Shown here: positions 1 through 10,215 of the stretch, piece by piece
How the letters are laid out: each line of letters begins with the position of its first letter
Position numbering within the stretch: position 1 is the first letter of the stretch
Assembly: GCA_036426205.1 (NCBI GenBank)
Contig: WSYH01001933.1
Location: 37,484-101,483, forward strand
Source of the DNA: Ascaphus truei
Taxonomy: Eukaryota; Chordata; Amphibia; Anura; Ascaphidae
Reading direction: 5' to 3'
Length of the DNA stretch: 64,000 bases
Program-made: the position numbers and the translations under genes
The notes under the pieces: generated by a model
Told to the model about the DNA's origin: nothing
The model's input: the letters and a program-made list of their open reading frames with translations, nothing else
The model's database searches: none

Positions 1-588
1 GGAAAGGATCCTACGATCATCCACCACTTTTGTCTTCCGTGGACATCCAGGCCTTTTTGTGTTGCAGAGCTCACCAGTGCGTTCTTTTTTTCTCCGAATG
101 TACCACACCGTTGATTTGGCCACTCCTACTCCTACTTTGTTTCTGCTATCTCGCTGATGGATTTTCTTTTTTTTTTGCAGCCTAAGGATGCCCTGTCACA
201 CTTGCATTGAGAGCTCTTTTGACTGCATGTTGTGGGTTCATAGCAACAGCTTCCAAATGCAAATGCCACACCTGGAATCAACTCCAGACCCTTTACCTGC
301 TTAATTGATGATGAAATAACAAAGGAATAGCCCACACCTGTCCATGAAACAGCTTTTGAGTCAATTGTCCAATTACTTTTGGTCCCTTGAAAAAGAGGGA
401 ACTACATATTAAAGATATGTAATTCCTAAACCCTTCCTCCAAATTTAGATGTCAATACCCTCAAATTAAAGCTGATAGACTTTACTTTAAGACCATATTC
501 ATTATTTAACTGTAACTTGAATTTATTTTGGTACGCCGCCGAAATAACAAAACTTGAATCAGTGTCCAATTATTTCCGGACCTAACTG
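1..588 (-). mobile_element. Tc1-like element, part cut by the window edge
   Basis: This is the 5' half of a minus-strand Tc1/mariner-type element. It is closely related to 31190-31763 and ends in the same terminal sequence (TATTTCCGGACCTAACTG) beside a TA target dinucleotide. It carries the start of a decayed transposase (GRPRKT-type linker region) that runs off the left edge. Confidence 0.8.
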
Positions 589-2240
589 TAATTTTTTTGA
601 ATTGCCCATTGATTGCAAATCCATATGACCCTTTAGTGCTATACAGTACATACATACATACATTGACAAGCAATGGTTATTTTGGCAAATGCTTGCTTTT
701 ATGTATTCTAAATGTATTTTGATACTTTGATATTTCTTTTTAATGGCATTTATTTTGTGTTTTGATTTTATCTGATGGCATTTTTGGTGGTGTTTTCAAT
801 GGATTATTTCAGGGGCCTTTTTGGTTTTTGCTTTTTAATATTATTAAATTATTAGATTATTTTTGCTATTTTTAATTTCAATGATGGTGTTTATTTGGAG
901 CTTTATTTTATTTCATGATGGTTTTATTTTGGTGTTTTAATTGTTAATTGGGTTTTTTATTTGGTATTCGATTAATAGATTGCTGCTAATTTTGTGGTGT
1001 TTACTTATTTATTCTTGTTTATTTGGTGCTTGTTTTGATTACATTGGCTATTGTTTGTAATAGTTAATTTTTAGATTGACCATTGACTGGCATAATGTGA
1101 AATCATGCCCAAATTATATGGGCAGGATGTGCCCACTGTGTCATCAAATGTTTTATTAGCGTGTGTTATGTGTTCAGTTGGAAATGTAATGTGTTTTATT
1201 TTGGGCCTGTTTTTTGTTTAACTCACCATTTATTGCTATAATGGTAAATCATGCCCATATTATATGGTTTAAAACCAGAGACAGAACATGAAACACAGAC
1301 AGAGCTCAGTGCACATCCAGTGAAACCTATACACGGTACAGTGCCTAAATATATATGTATAGATATCTATTAAATAAAATGGTCTTTTAGTTTAACATTT
1401 TGGCCAAAGTGTTGTAAGCCCCTGAGCCACTACACGGCAGACCACATCTCAAGGGTCCCTAACACTAATATAATTTTTTAATAACCTGTGCATTATCAGG
1501 AAGAATGATTTATAATAAATCTGTTAAAATTAGTTGCATAATTCTAAGTCTGATTGAAGCTTTTATTAACCTGTACATTACCAGGAAAAGCACTCTGTAT
1601 TAGATTTGTCACAACCATACTGCAAGCAAGCAAGTTCCCCTGAGAGTGGGAGATGCTATGGAGTGAGCTTTTAACCATTTACATGTGGGAGGGGTGAGCT
1701 TCAACAAGATAGGAAGAGCCACCCTCCAATCAGCTAAGACCAGCTGAACAAGAATTGTAAAACATACAGGATATCTGCAAGCTCATATTGAACCCCCAAA
1801 ATTACCACAACATATATATAAGCATATAGGTGTCACAGAGGAGTGATACTGAGCATATTATATGGGCATGATGTACCCTCTGTACCAATGAATGGGTGGA
1901 GAATGTTGGTAGTTGCTTGGGGAGGGTGGTGATGCTTGGTGACAGGGGTTAACCCCTTAATTACTATAGAGGTTACTAACCGCTAAGGTGATTGAGGGGT
2001 TAGGGGACATTAGATTGTATTTGTTATTGTACTGCATTGTTTGTGGCAACGGAGGACATGGACGGTGATGAGGATGAGGACGGCCTTCATCGTGGCAGCC
2101 TGGCAGGGGTGAGTGCAAGTTTTCTTTTTTTTTCTTTCTGCTTATTAATGTTTAATTTTTAATGGACTAATGCACTATTATCTATATCTGGATTATAGTA
2201 ATTTTGACCATTCATGTACTGTATGTGTTAGGGGGCAGGG
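589..2240 (+). repeat. Dispersed T-rich repeat related to 33.9-34.8 kb
   Basis: The stretch shares ordered landmarks with the element at 33890-34750: CCCATTGACTG, the CATATTATATGG/CATGATGTACC site, the GTTAACCCCTTAATTACTAT...AACCGCTAAGGTGATT palindromic module (about 1948-2010), and the ACGGAGGACATGGACG segment with GATGAGGACGGCC. It contains no coding sequence and is interrupted by a separate insertion at 1268-1853. Confidence 0.65.
1268..1853. mobile_element. 586-bp insertion with 12-bp target-site duplication
   Basis: CATATTATATGG occurs exactly at 1256-1267 and 1854-1865, flanking this segment. The related repeat at about 34.4 kb has a single copy of that site and no insert, so it serves as the empty site. 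The insert has an internal near-duplication (TAACCTGTGCATTATCAGGA at about 1482 and TAACCTGTACATTACCAGGA at about 1567). No terminal inverted repeats or poly(A) are seen. The family is not recognised. Confidence 0.65.
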
Positions 2241-2534
2241 TGGGGGGTGTATTTATTTCAAAGGATTGGCTGTTATGTTTTTTTGGGCACACGATTCGTA
2301 CCACAGGCCAGCGGGACCCCCGAAACCCACGGCGACCACCCGAGGGCCCCCAGACACCCACGGATCCACCTGGAGGCTCTCAGACACCCGTGGGGATGAC
2401 CCGAGGACACCTGTCAGACTCTTGTATTAATGGTGTGCTTGAAAAAACATTAACAATGCTTTAATTTATATCTCCATCTCTTTTGGGCCAGCCTTTAGGT
2501 TGTGCAAACATCTGGCATGCTTTTCAAGTATGAT

Positions 2535-2750
2535 TCACTTATCACTGCTTAGTGAATCGTGCTGACTTGCACATTTGCCATTTTTTGACTGATCGGACAA
2601 GTTTTTTTCCGAGTTTTTTTTTGGTGAAAAAATGCCTTTTAAGGCCGATAATGCACCCTTATCACTGCTTAGTGAATCGCGCAGCAGGCAGTATCGGTCT
2701 TAAAAGCCATTTATCTCACTTAAAAGCAGTTATCACTGCTTAGTGCATAG
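2535..2750. repeat. Repeat with three TTATCACTGCTTAGTG copies
   Basis: TTATCACTGCTTAGTG appears at about 2539, 2659 and 2730, spaced 120 and 71 bp. The first copy is flanked by GATTCACT/AGTGAATC and can form a hairpin. No coding potential is seen. Confidence 0.5.
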
Positions 2751-3290
2751 CCCTCTATGTCTCTATTCCGTGTGACCTGGTCCCAGGCCACAGGGCACTG
2801 CATGGCCGTCCGGTCACCGGTGCAGAAATACACTAAAGGGGAAGGGTCCATATCTGGGGCCTTCCTTATAACACTCAACTGGCTGTGACTCAAGGCCTAG
2901 CTGGGGCCTAAGGTAGCAAACCTTGGCCTAGTCCAGGGGCACTGCTCCCTGGACACTCACTACCTGCTCTCTTGCCGCCCTCCATCAGACTGACTTTGCG
3001 CGATCCCTGCAGCGGAGGATATCCTGTCTCTCCTTCTTCGCAGTCTCTAATTGGTTGGCTGGTCCCACGTGATTCCCTCCCCCCAGAGGATGCTGGAAGT
3101 TGCATCTTGCAGAGCTGGTTTAAGATGTACGCCGCACTCTGCCCACTGCGCATGCGCGCCTGCCATTCTGCGCATGCACGACTCCCAAAACGGCTGCCCA
3201 CCGCCCTACAATACAGCGCGGAGCTCTGGCGCCATAAAATAGCAGTTCCCCCTCACCGGAGGTAGCTGGTGGTGGGAAGTAGGCAGAGGA
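2751..3290. repeat. CpG-rich non-coding segment, possible LTR or SINE piece
   Basis: GC- and CpG-rich DNA inside AT-rich surroundings. It contains CTGCGCATGCGCGCC near 3147, which matches the NRF1 palindrome GCGCATGCGC. A similar CpG-rich block with the same motif occurs at 52.9-53.3 kb, so both are probably transposon-derived. No boundaries were found. Confidence 0.35.
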
Positions 3291-3526
3291 TTATTGAAGA
3301 AAACATGTATAATACTGCTGTATGGACAAATATAAACAACATTTTGCACACTTTTAGACACATTACCTTCACAGACCTATTTGTAGATTAAGTTAAAGTG
3401 AGAAATGAGAACGATCCTATCTTTAAAGAAAGCATGACATTCAATTAAAGCAGTGAGCGCGCTATAAACAATTCTATGATACTGTATCCATATATATTTA
3501 AAAAGCACATATTTACTTATTCACAG
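3291..3526. other. Intron upstream of SULT exon
   Basis: AT-rich DNA with a pyrimidine-containing tract leading into the acceptor AG at 3525-3526. Nothing else is recognised. Together with 1-3290 it shows no candidate for the missing first coding exon. Confidence 0.4.
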
Positions 3527-3735
3527 GTTCCACTTGGAGCCAGCAAATATTGAGCTTAATTTTCAATGAAGGACACCGCAATGGGACAGAAACTATTGCA
3601 ACGACTGAAAGAGTGCCATGGCTGGAATATAATTTGAACAATGTAGATTACGTTGCCCTTCCCTCACCTCGCCTTTTTGCATCAAATTTAATGTATCATC
3701 TTCTTCCAAAGGATCTGAGAAGCAAGAAAGGAAAA
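3527..3735 (+). CDS. SULT exon (PAPS-loop end to substrate region), catalytic His replaced by Asn
   Basis: The acceptor AG is at 3525-3526 and the donor GT at 3736. The exon starts with the second base of a Gly codon and ends in phase 0. It encodes GSTWSQQILSLIFNEGHRNG, then ERVPWLEYN and PSPRLFASNLMYHLLPKDLR. Its 209-bp length suits the SULT exon that carries the end of the PAPS loop. In active SULTs the segment after PRL(F/L) reads S/T-H-L-P, where His is the catalytic base. Here codon 3685-3687 (AAT) gives Asn and codon 3691-3693 gives Met in place of Pro. No stop or frameshift is seen. Confidence 0.92.
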
Positions 3736-4204
3736 GTAAGAAACACGCTGTTCCTCTGTACTGTATTCAAATGGCTAGAAAAACAAACTTGAAAGAGTAT
3801 TTTCTTAATCTTTAGTGTCATTACTTATTAATTGTGAATCTTGACATTGCTAAAAGTTGATGCTTCCTTGGGTGAACACATACCTCTTTGATTAGAAAAT
3901 ATGAATTCATGGCACTACAGTATAAGGAAAATAGTCTTCATAAAGTGGTATTCATTTTAGAGAATGTGGGGATCTGTCCTGCGCTTCCGTGTGCAGAGTG
4001 GCAGTCTGAAATTATATCAGACACTGGGGCAGCGCATGAGGGAGCTCCGCTTAGCCACAGAGTTGACCGGTGCAGGGGGCTGTTGGTAACTTACCTCACC
4101 TGCATCTCCGGTCTGGGGCCTGCTCACCTCGGCTGCTCCTGCGTGCCACCGTCAGAAGAATATCAGGAAACAATGGCGGATTCCGGCGCAACTGCGCATG
4201 TCTG

Positions 4205-4316
4205 ACTCAGAGAGGCTGCTGGGATACTTCAAAAAACTTTATTCGTTGAACACACAAGGGCTAACACCGCATTCTCCCCCTCAACGCGTTTCACCCTTAG
4301 GAATAGGGCTTCGTCT
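4205..4316 (-). repeat. Hammerhead-type repeat fragment
   Basis: Read on the minus strand, a hammerhead-like motif (4283-4316) is followed about 45 bases later by AATAAAGTTTTTTGAAG, the arrangement shared by most such repeats in this window. Its upstream part is missing because the gypsy LTR sequence begins at 4316. Confidence 0.55.
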
Positions 4317-4325
4317 CTGAGTGCT
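4283..4325 (-). ncRNA. Hammerhead-like motif (degenerate core)
   Basis: The minus strand reads GAGACGA-A-G, stem II CCCU/AGGG with G-U closure, GAA, then palindromic ACGCGU (4284-4289). Core positions 3 and 4 deviate from C-U, so cleavage is unlikely. It is identified by shared layout with better copies such as 50404-50443. Confidence 0.45.
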
Positions 4326-4770
4326 TCATCCAGCACTCAGAAGGTTAACTCAGGAGGAAGCTAGGTAATCAGGAGGTACTGGACACCTGATAACCAGCAA
4401 GGTAGAAAAGGATCTTGTTATTGGCAGTAGCTGGCTGCCTTAGACCAGAGCACACTGCTAGGTGAGCTGTTAGCCAGACGGATTCACCAAAGTCACTACT
4501 TCAACCAAAGTAAGAATTTTTCATTTATTTTCCTGACTACTTAATATACACTTATGGTTTGGTAATGGTTTAGCCAGCCAGCCTGCTAGATAGGCCTGGT
4601 GTGTTAGTCAGTTCTCCCAATGTGGAGCAGGTTTTGTTTTGGTTTAAAGGGACAGTGTACCCACATGTTATGTTATGTTGTGGAGAAATAAAGCCACTGA
4701 ACATTTTCATTATCCTGAAACTACACGTGTGGACTGTTCCCTGACCTCGGCTACAGGCCGTCCTGCCACA
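4316..4770 (+). repeat. 5' LTR, truncated at its start
   Basis: The segment matches the 3' LTR from 9298 onward and ends ...CCACA just before the primer site. A poly(A) signal (AATAAAG) lies at about 4686. The first 50 bases of the LTR, present at 9249-9297 and starting TGTGACAGGGTG, are absent here and replaced by a hammerhead-type repeat. Confidence 0.75.
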
Positions 4771-4772
4771 GG

Positions 4773-4790
4773 TGGTGTCAGAAGTGGGAT
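4773..4790 (+). other. Primer binding site
   Basis: TGGTGTCAGAAGTGGGAT begins two bases after the LTR end. Its TGG start complements a tRNA CCA end. I did not assign the priming tRNA. Confidence 0.7.
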
Positions 4791-4829
4791 ATCGGATGGC
4801 CCCTGTATCTGAAGGGCCACACAAAAAAA

Positions 4830-5494
4830 ATGGATACAATTTCTTCTCAGTTCCTTGAGCAACAGCTCCAGCTAGCAGAGAAGCAAGCTAAACATCAAGC
4901 TCAGCAAGCTGAGCGACAAGCCCAGCAAGATGAGCAACAGGCCCAGCGAGAGGAAAAGCTACTCCAACTGCTGGCCGAAGGCCCAGCCCCAGGCAGACCA
5001 GAGATTCCAAATAACCCACCGGTGATGCTGCCTAAAATGAAGCCAACCGAAGACCCAGAGGCACGGCCCACGGCTGGACAGTTGATCGCTGGGTAACGAC
5101 TCTGGCTCCACTCCTCATAGGAGAAGCTCAGGCAGCCTACCAGGCTCTTCCAGCAGACGAGGCCATGGACTATCAGCAACTAAAGGCTGCTATTCTGGAT
5201 CACCTAGGCGTCACTCCAGAGACCTACCGACAGCAGTTCCGGACAGTCAAATATGCAAACAGAGACCGATCCCGGGTCGTAGCCCACCGCTTTGTAGACT
5301 TATGTACCAGGTGGATACAACCGGAGAAGCATACCAAGGCAGAGATCCTTGAACTGTTTGTGCTCGAGCAGTTCATACAGATACTGCTCCCCTCCTCCCG
5401 CTCCTGGGTAAAAAGACACGCTGCATTTTCCCTGGATTCAGCGGTCCACTTGGTGGAAAAATTCCTTGGCGATGAAACCCAACAGGATAGCTGA
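4830..5494 (+). pseudogene. gag remains with SCAN-like capsid region
   Basis: Two frames make up gag. 4830-5096 starts MDTISSQFLEQQLQLAEKQA and is a Gln/Ala-rich coiled coil ending in a PKMKPTEDPEA segment and a stop. 5165-5494 contains LDHLGVTPETYRQQFR and a helical region (RFVDLCTRWIQPEKHT, LELFVLEQFIQILLPSSRSW), which resembles the SCAN/retroviral capsid C-terminal fold. At least one frameshift separates them near 5090-5160. The remaining gag tail (5504-5824) is low-complexity and shows no zinc knuckle. Confidence 0.75.
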
Positions 5495-5866
5495 GAATGG
5501 TCCGTGCAAACACCAGTTGCTTCCGGTGATGCCAGAGGCAGGAGAGAAGACAATCGAGGGGTCAACAACCCGCCAGCTCGGGAGATCCAGTCAACCCTGA
5601 CTGGAAGACCCTTTCCCATCTCGGAGGGTTCCTGGTACAAACTCCCGCAGGACGCCCATCCCGGGTCCGAGGCCATTGGATCACTCAAGGGAGGCCGCCA
5701 CCTACAGTATTCCCCGAGAACCTGGACTCCCGTCACCCATCCGGTGGAGAGGATACCACCACCAACCAGAAGGGAGGATCCCATCCAACAGCGGAGAGGT
5801 CCCAACACCGAACCCCGTCGATAGCTTCCGCTGACGACCGAGTTTGCGGACTCCGGAGATGATGAG

Positions 5867-6349
5867 ATGGACTGTTCATATGGCAGAACCACTGCCACAG
5901 CTTCTCTCCGAGGGGACCACAATCCGTGGTTAGTCCCAGCATCTCTGGAGGGGAAAATAGTCAAAGCCATGCTGGACTCGGGATCTGAAAAAACCCTGAT
6001 CCTAGAGGGCCTAATTCCAAGCAACAGACTATCCTATGACTCGCCGTGGAATATCGAGTGTATCCATGGGGATACAAAGAGCTACCCGACGGCGAACATT
6101 CAACTGCGTATCAAGGATCAAGAGGCTAGCCTACTAGTGGGAGTTGCTCCCTGGCTACCTGCTCCTGTTCTACTTGGCCGAGACTGGCCCTACTTCGAAA
6201 CATTGTTGGCCCCTGCTCCTACGGAGCCTACTTCTCTGGCACCGGAGAAGCCCGGAGATTGTTTCCTTTTTCCCCAGAGATTTTCCCCCGTAGACACCAC
6301 GTCCCAAAGACACGTAAACAGAGACGTGCAGAAAAAGAGGACTGGTTAA
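5867..6349 (+). pseudogene. Retropepsin-like protease remnant
   Basis: The open frame contains VKAMLDSGSEKTLI, matching the aspartic protease active-site D-S/T-G followed by a hydrophobic stretch. VGVAPWLPAPVLLGRDWP fits the conserved C-terminal I/L-L-G-R-D segment. It overlaps the integrase frame (6259 on) in another frame, as separate broken pieces of one polyprotein. Confidence 0.75.
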
Positions 6350-7365
6350 GAAAGGCTGGGACTCCTGGTAACATTAGTCAGCCCAAAGGACTGCAGGTCA
6401 TGGCCGGAGATGACCAGGGTGGGGAACAGATAGATACGGGAATTTTGCCAGACCTGGATCTTCCTGACTTCCGTCAGAGGCAGAGGGAAGACCCAGCTAT
6501 GGCTAGACAATTTGAGAAGGTGGTACAGGTCAACAACAAGATAATGGATGAACAAGGTGTAAGAGTGTTTCCACATTTTGAACTGTTGAATGACATCCTA
6601 TATCGTGTGAATAAGGTTACACAAACAGGGGAGGTCATTCGACAGATGCTAGTCCCTAAAGGGTTAATTAAAACAGTGTTCAGCCTAGCCCATACGCTCC
6701 CATGGTATGGTCATTTGGGAAGAGATAAGACCACGGGCCGCATCTCGTCCCGGTTTTACTGGCCAGGCATACATGATGACATCATGAAACATTGTGAGAC
6801 ATGTCCTGAATGCCAGTTAACTAGCCAAAAAGGACAGAAGCCGGCTCCTTTGGTCCCTCTGCCCTTGGTAGCCGTCCCATTCGAGAGACTTGGGGTAAAT
6901 CTGGTGGGACCTTTAGAACCCTCTGCGAAGGGACATAAATTTATACTCGTTGTTGTAGATTATGCCACCAGATATCCTGAGGCCTTCCCTTTGAGATCAG
7001 CCACTGCTAAACAGGTTGCTCACAGGCTGTTAGAACTGTTCTCTAGGGTAGGGCTTCCCCAAGTAATGTTAACTGACAAGGGAACAAATTTCATGGTAAA
7101 GTTAATGCAGGATGTCCTGAAGTTATTGGAGGTAAAATCCGTCCGGACCTCAGTCTACCATCCTCAGACTGATGGATTGGTAGAGAGGTTTAACCGTACT
7201 TTAAAAACCATGCTTAGGAAGTTTGTGGACACTGAAAAGCGAGCTTGGGATGAACTTCTCCCTTTCCTGTTGTTTGCGGTACGAGAAGTTCCCAATCATC
7301 CACAGGCTTCTCCCCGTTTGAGCTCCTATATGGACACCAACCTCGGGGTATTCTCGACCTTCTGA
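6346..7365 (+). pseudogene. Integrase (zinc finger and catalytic core)
   Basis: The N-terminal zinc-binding H-H-C-C is visible as H..PWYGH (about 6690-6715) and CETCPEC (about 6797). The core holds MLTDKGTNF and TDGLVERFNRTLK, the second Asp and the Glu of D,D-35-E. The first catalytic Asp position reads GVNLVGPL (codon AAT near 6898), where relatives have D. The frame ends early at 7365 after AVREVPNHPQASP. The position upstream of RT is the diagnostic Gmr1 feature. Confidence 0.88.
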
Positions 7366-7442
7366 AGGAATCCTGGGAGGAGGAGCCCTCCCCCTCCAAG
7401 AATACCCTTCAGAATGTCATAGACCTTAGAAACCGCCTAGAC

Positions 7443-7796
7443 ATGATAGGTCGGTTTGCTAAGGAAAACCTCAAATCTGCTCAAGAAAGTCAAGAGAGGC
7501 AGTACAACCAAAATGCTCGCTTGAGGGTCTTTCAACCTGGGGACCAAGTGATGCTACTACTACCGACATCAGAGAGTAAACTCCTTGCGAAGTGGCAGGG
7601 TCCTTTCCAAGTTCTCCGCCGCACCGGGGAGGTGAACTATGAGATCTCTCAACCAGGGTCCAGGAAGGGTAAACAAATCTACAACGTAAACCTCCTGAAA
7701 CCCTGGAAAACGATGAGATCGCTGTTCATCCACCCTCAGGAAGGAGAGACGGATTTGGGTCCACAGCTTCCAAACGGTAGTACGTACAATGACCAT
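7443..7796 (+). pseudogene. Integrase C-terminal GPY/F region
   Basis: FQPGDQVMLLLP and KLLAKWQGPFQVLRRTGEVN are the conserved SH3-like GPY/F module of gypsy integrases. It continues to IYNVNLLKPW. The frame differs from the catalytic core, so at least one frameshift lies between 7330 and 7443. Confidence 0.85.
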
Positions 7797-9233
7797 CAGG
7801 TTCCCATGGGAGGGCAGTTAACAACGGAACAAAGGTCAGACCTACTAGAATTATGTGACCAGTTCCCAGATGTTTTTTTCTGAGCTGCCAGGGCAGACTG
7901 GTTTAGTGTCCCATAGGATTGAGACAGAACCGGGCGTAAAAGTACGGTCCCGTCCCTATAGATTGCCAGAGGGCCGAAAAGACATGGTAGAGAGGGAGAT
8001 AATAGACATGTTGGAGTTGGGCATGATCGAGGAATCCCACAGCGAATGGTGTAGCCCTATAGTGTTGGTCCCTAAACCAGGTGGGAAGGTGAGGTTTTGC
8101 GTGGATCTACGAAAGGTAAATGTTGTATCCAGATTCGATGCATACCCAATGCCTAGGGTGGATGAATTGCTTGACTCTCTTGGTAAAGCAGAGTATATCT
8201 CCACCCTAGATCTCACGAAAGGATATTGGCAGATACCTCTAGCGGAAGAATCCAAATGCAAAACTGCCTTCGCCACCCATCTCGGTTTATACCAATTTGT
8301 CACTATGCCATTTGGGTTACATGGGGCTCCAGCCACGTTCCAAAGGTTAATGGACAAGGTACTACGACCCCATAGGACATATGCCGCGGCCGACTTGGAT
8401 GACATTGTCATCTCTAGCAGACACTGGCAGTCTCATATAAAAAGGTTAAGGGCAGTCCTAATGTCCTTAAGAGAAGCAGGGCTCACTGCAAATCCAAAAA
8501 AATGTGCACTGGGTAAATCCACTAAAAAATACTTGTGCTATGCCATTGGGTGAGGGATAGTAAGGCCACTAGCTAGCAAGGTGGCCGCCATAAAGAAGTC
8601 CCCACCCCACAGACAAAGACACAGGTCCGCTCCCTTTTGGGGTTAGCAGGGTATTACAGGCGGTTTATCCCCAATTTTTCAGAAATTTCTGCACCCCTAA
8701 CAGATCTGACAAAAAAGAGTGCCCCGACCCAAGTTAAATGGTCTTGGGAGTGCCAAGACGCCTTTGACATGCTAAAAAAGTGCCTGTCAGAGGGCCCCGC
8801 TCTTCGGAGCCCAGATTTTAAAGAGCCCTTCATCATCCAGACGGATACCTCAGAGGTAGGACTGGGAGCAGTGCTGTCCCAGCAATTTGATGGTGTTGAA
8901 CACCCCATACTGTTCATCAGCCGGAAGCTGTTCCCAAGGGAAGTGAGGTATTCCGTCATTGAGAAGGAGTGCCTCGCTGTAAAATGGGCAATTGAGGCCT
9001 TGAGACATTATGTCGCCGGAGTACACTTCACCCTGGTCACTGACCATGCGCCCTTGCAATGGTTAAACACCATGAAGGACACAAACTCAAGGTTGACCAG
9101 GTGGTATATGGCCCTCCAACCCTTCTCTTTTGATATACAGCATAGACCTGGAAAGGACCATGGAAATGCTGATTTTTTGTCAAGAGAAGGAGTGGAGGGT
9201 CGGGCTTCAGCTGTGTGGGACCCTAGCCACACA
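7797..9233 (+). pseudogene. Reverse transcriptase and RNase H
   Basis: RT motifs in order: MLELGMIEESHSEWCSPIVL, VRFCVDLRKVN, STLDLTKGYWQIPL, and MPFGLHGAPATFQRLMD. The catalytic Y-L-D-D box reads ADLDDIVIS (about 8391-8420), a Tyr-to-Asp change from one base. The frame breaks near 8553; the thumb and RNase H resume at 8637 (GLAGYYRRFIPNFSE, then FIIQTDTSEVGLGAVLSQ, VIEKECLAVKWAI, LVTDHAPLQW, GNADFLSR), where the RNase H acidic residues are all present. Frameshifts near 7855-7883 and 8553-8637 make it non-functional. Confidence 0.9.
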
Positions 9234-9345
9234 CAAACAGGGGAGGTATGTGACAGGGTGAAGTCAACCCCTATCAGTTATGCCTGGGAAACATATGTCT
9301 GAGTGCTTCATCCAGCACTCAGAAGGTTAACTCAGGAGGAAGCTA
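9234..9345 (+). repeat. Polypurine tract and start of 3' LTR
   Basis: ACAGGGGAGGTA (ending 9248) is a polypurine tract, followed by TGTGACAGGGTG as the LTR start (9249). The last 48 bases repeat 4316-4363 exactly. The LTR is then lost in the N gap. Confidence 0.75.
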
Positions 9346-10215
9346 NNNNNNNNNNNNNNNNNNNNNNNNNNNNNNNNNNNNNNNNNNNNNNNNNNNNNNN
9401 NNNNNNNNNNNNNNNNNNNNNNNNNNNNNNNNNNNNNNNNNNNNNNNNNNNNNNNNNNNNNNNNNNNNNNNNNNNNNNNNNNNNNNNNNNNNNNNNNNNN
9501 NNNNNNNNNNNNNNNNNNNNNNNNNNNNNNNNNNNNNNNNNNNNNNNNNNNNNNNNNNNNNNNNNNNNNNNNNNNNNNNNNNNNNNNNNNNNNNNNNNNN
9601 NNNNNNNNNNNNNNNNNNNNNNNNNNNNNNNNNNNNNNNNNNNNNNNNNNNNNNNNNNNNNNNNNNNNNNNNNNNNNNNNNNNNNNNNNNNNNNNNNNNN
9701 NNNNNNNNNNNNNNNNNNNNNNNNNNNNNNNNNNNNNNNNNNNNNNNNNNNNNNNNNNNNNNNNNNNNNNNNNNNNNNNNNNNNNNNNNNNNNNNNNNNN
9801 NNNNNNNNNNNNNNNNNNNNNNNNNNNNNNNNNNNNNNNNNNNNNNNNNNNNNNNNNNNNNNNNNNNNNNNNNNNNNNNNNNNNNNNNNNNNNNNNNNNN
9901 NNNNNNNNNNNNNNNNNNNNNNNNNNNNNNNNNNNNNNNNNNNNNNNNNNNNNNNNNNNNNNNNNNNNNNNNNNNNNNNNNNNNNNNNNNNNNNNNNNNN
10001 NNNNNNNNNNNNNNNNNNNNNNNNNNNNNNNNNNNNNNNNNNNNNNNNNNNNNNNNNNNNNNNNNNNNNNNNNNNNNNNNNNNNNNNNNNNNNNNNNNNN
10101 NNNNNNNNNNNNNNNNNNNNNNNNNNNNNNNNNNNNNNNNNNNNNNNNNNNNNNNNNNNNNNNNNNNNNNNNNNNNNNNNNNNNNNNNNNNNNNNNNNNN
10201 NNNNNNNNNNNNNNN
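9346..10215. other. Assembly gap (870 N)
   Basis: Unbroken run of N. It must hide the rest of the 3' LTR and whatever follows. Open frames that cross it are meaningless. Confidence 0.99.

Larger units (their letters stand above)
4316..9345 (+). mobile_element. Gmr1-like Ty3/gypsy LTR retrotransposon, decayed
   Basis: A + strand LTR element contains 5' LTR, primer site, gag with SCAN-like capsid, protease, integrase, then reverse transcriptase and RNase H. The integrase-before-RT order is the Ty1/copia-like order described for the Gmr1 group of Ty3/gypsy elements (Goodwin and Poulter), and the SCAN domain is thought to derive from gag of this group. At least six frame breaks plus catalytic substitutions show the copy is dead. 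The 3' LTR runs into the N gap. The two LTR copies are identical over 48 bp (4316-4363 and 9298-9345), which suggests recent insertion or conversion, though the sample is short. Confidence 0.9.

Noticed and set aside
2908..3265. Overlapping frames in the CpG-rich segment
   Set aside because: CpG-rich DNA lacks stop codons on both strands by composition; no conserved domain is seen.
5224..6024. 266-residue minus-strand frame across gag and protease
   Set aside because: Antisense shadow of the gypsy element with no domain of its own.
9249..9345. A complete 3' LTR
   Set aside because: Only 97 bases are visible before the gap; the rest cannot be asserted.
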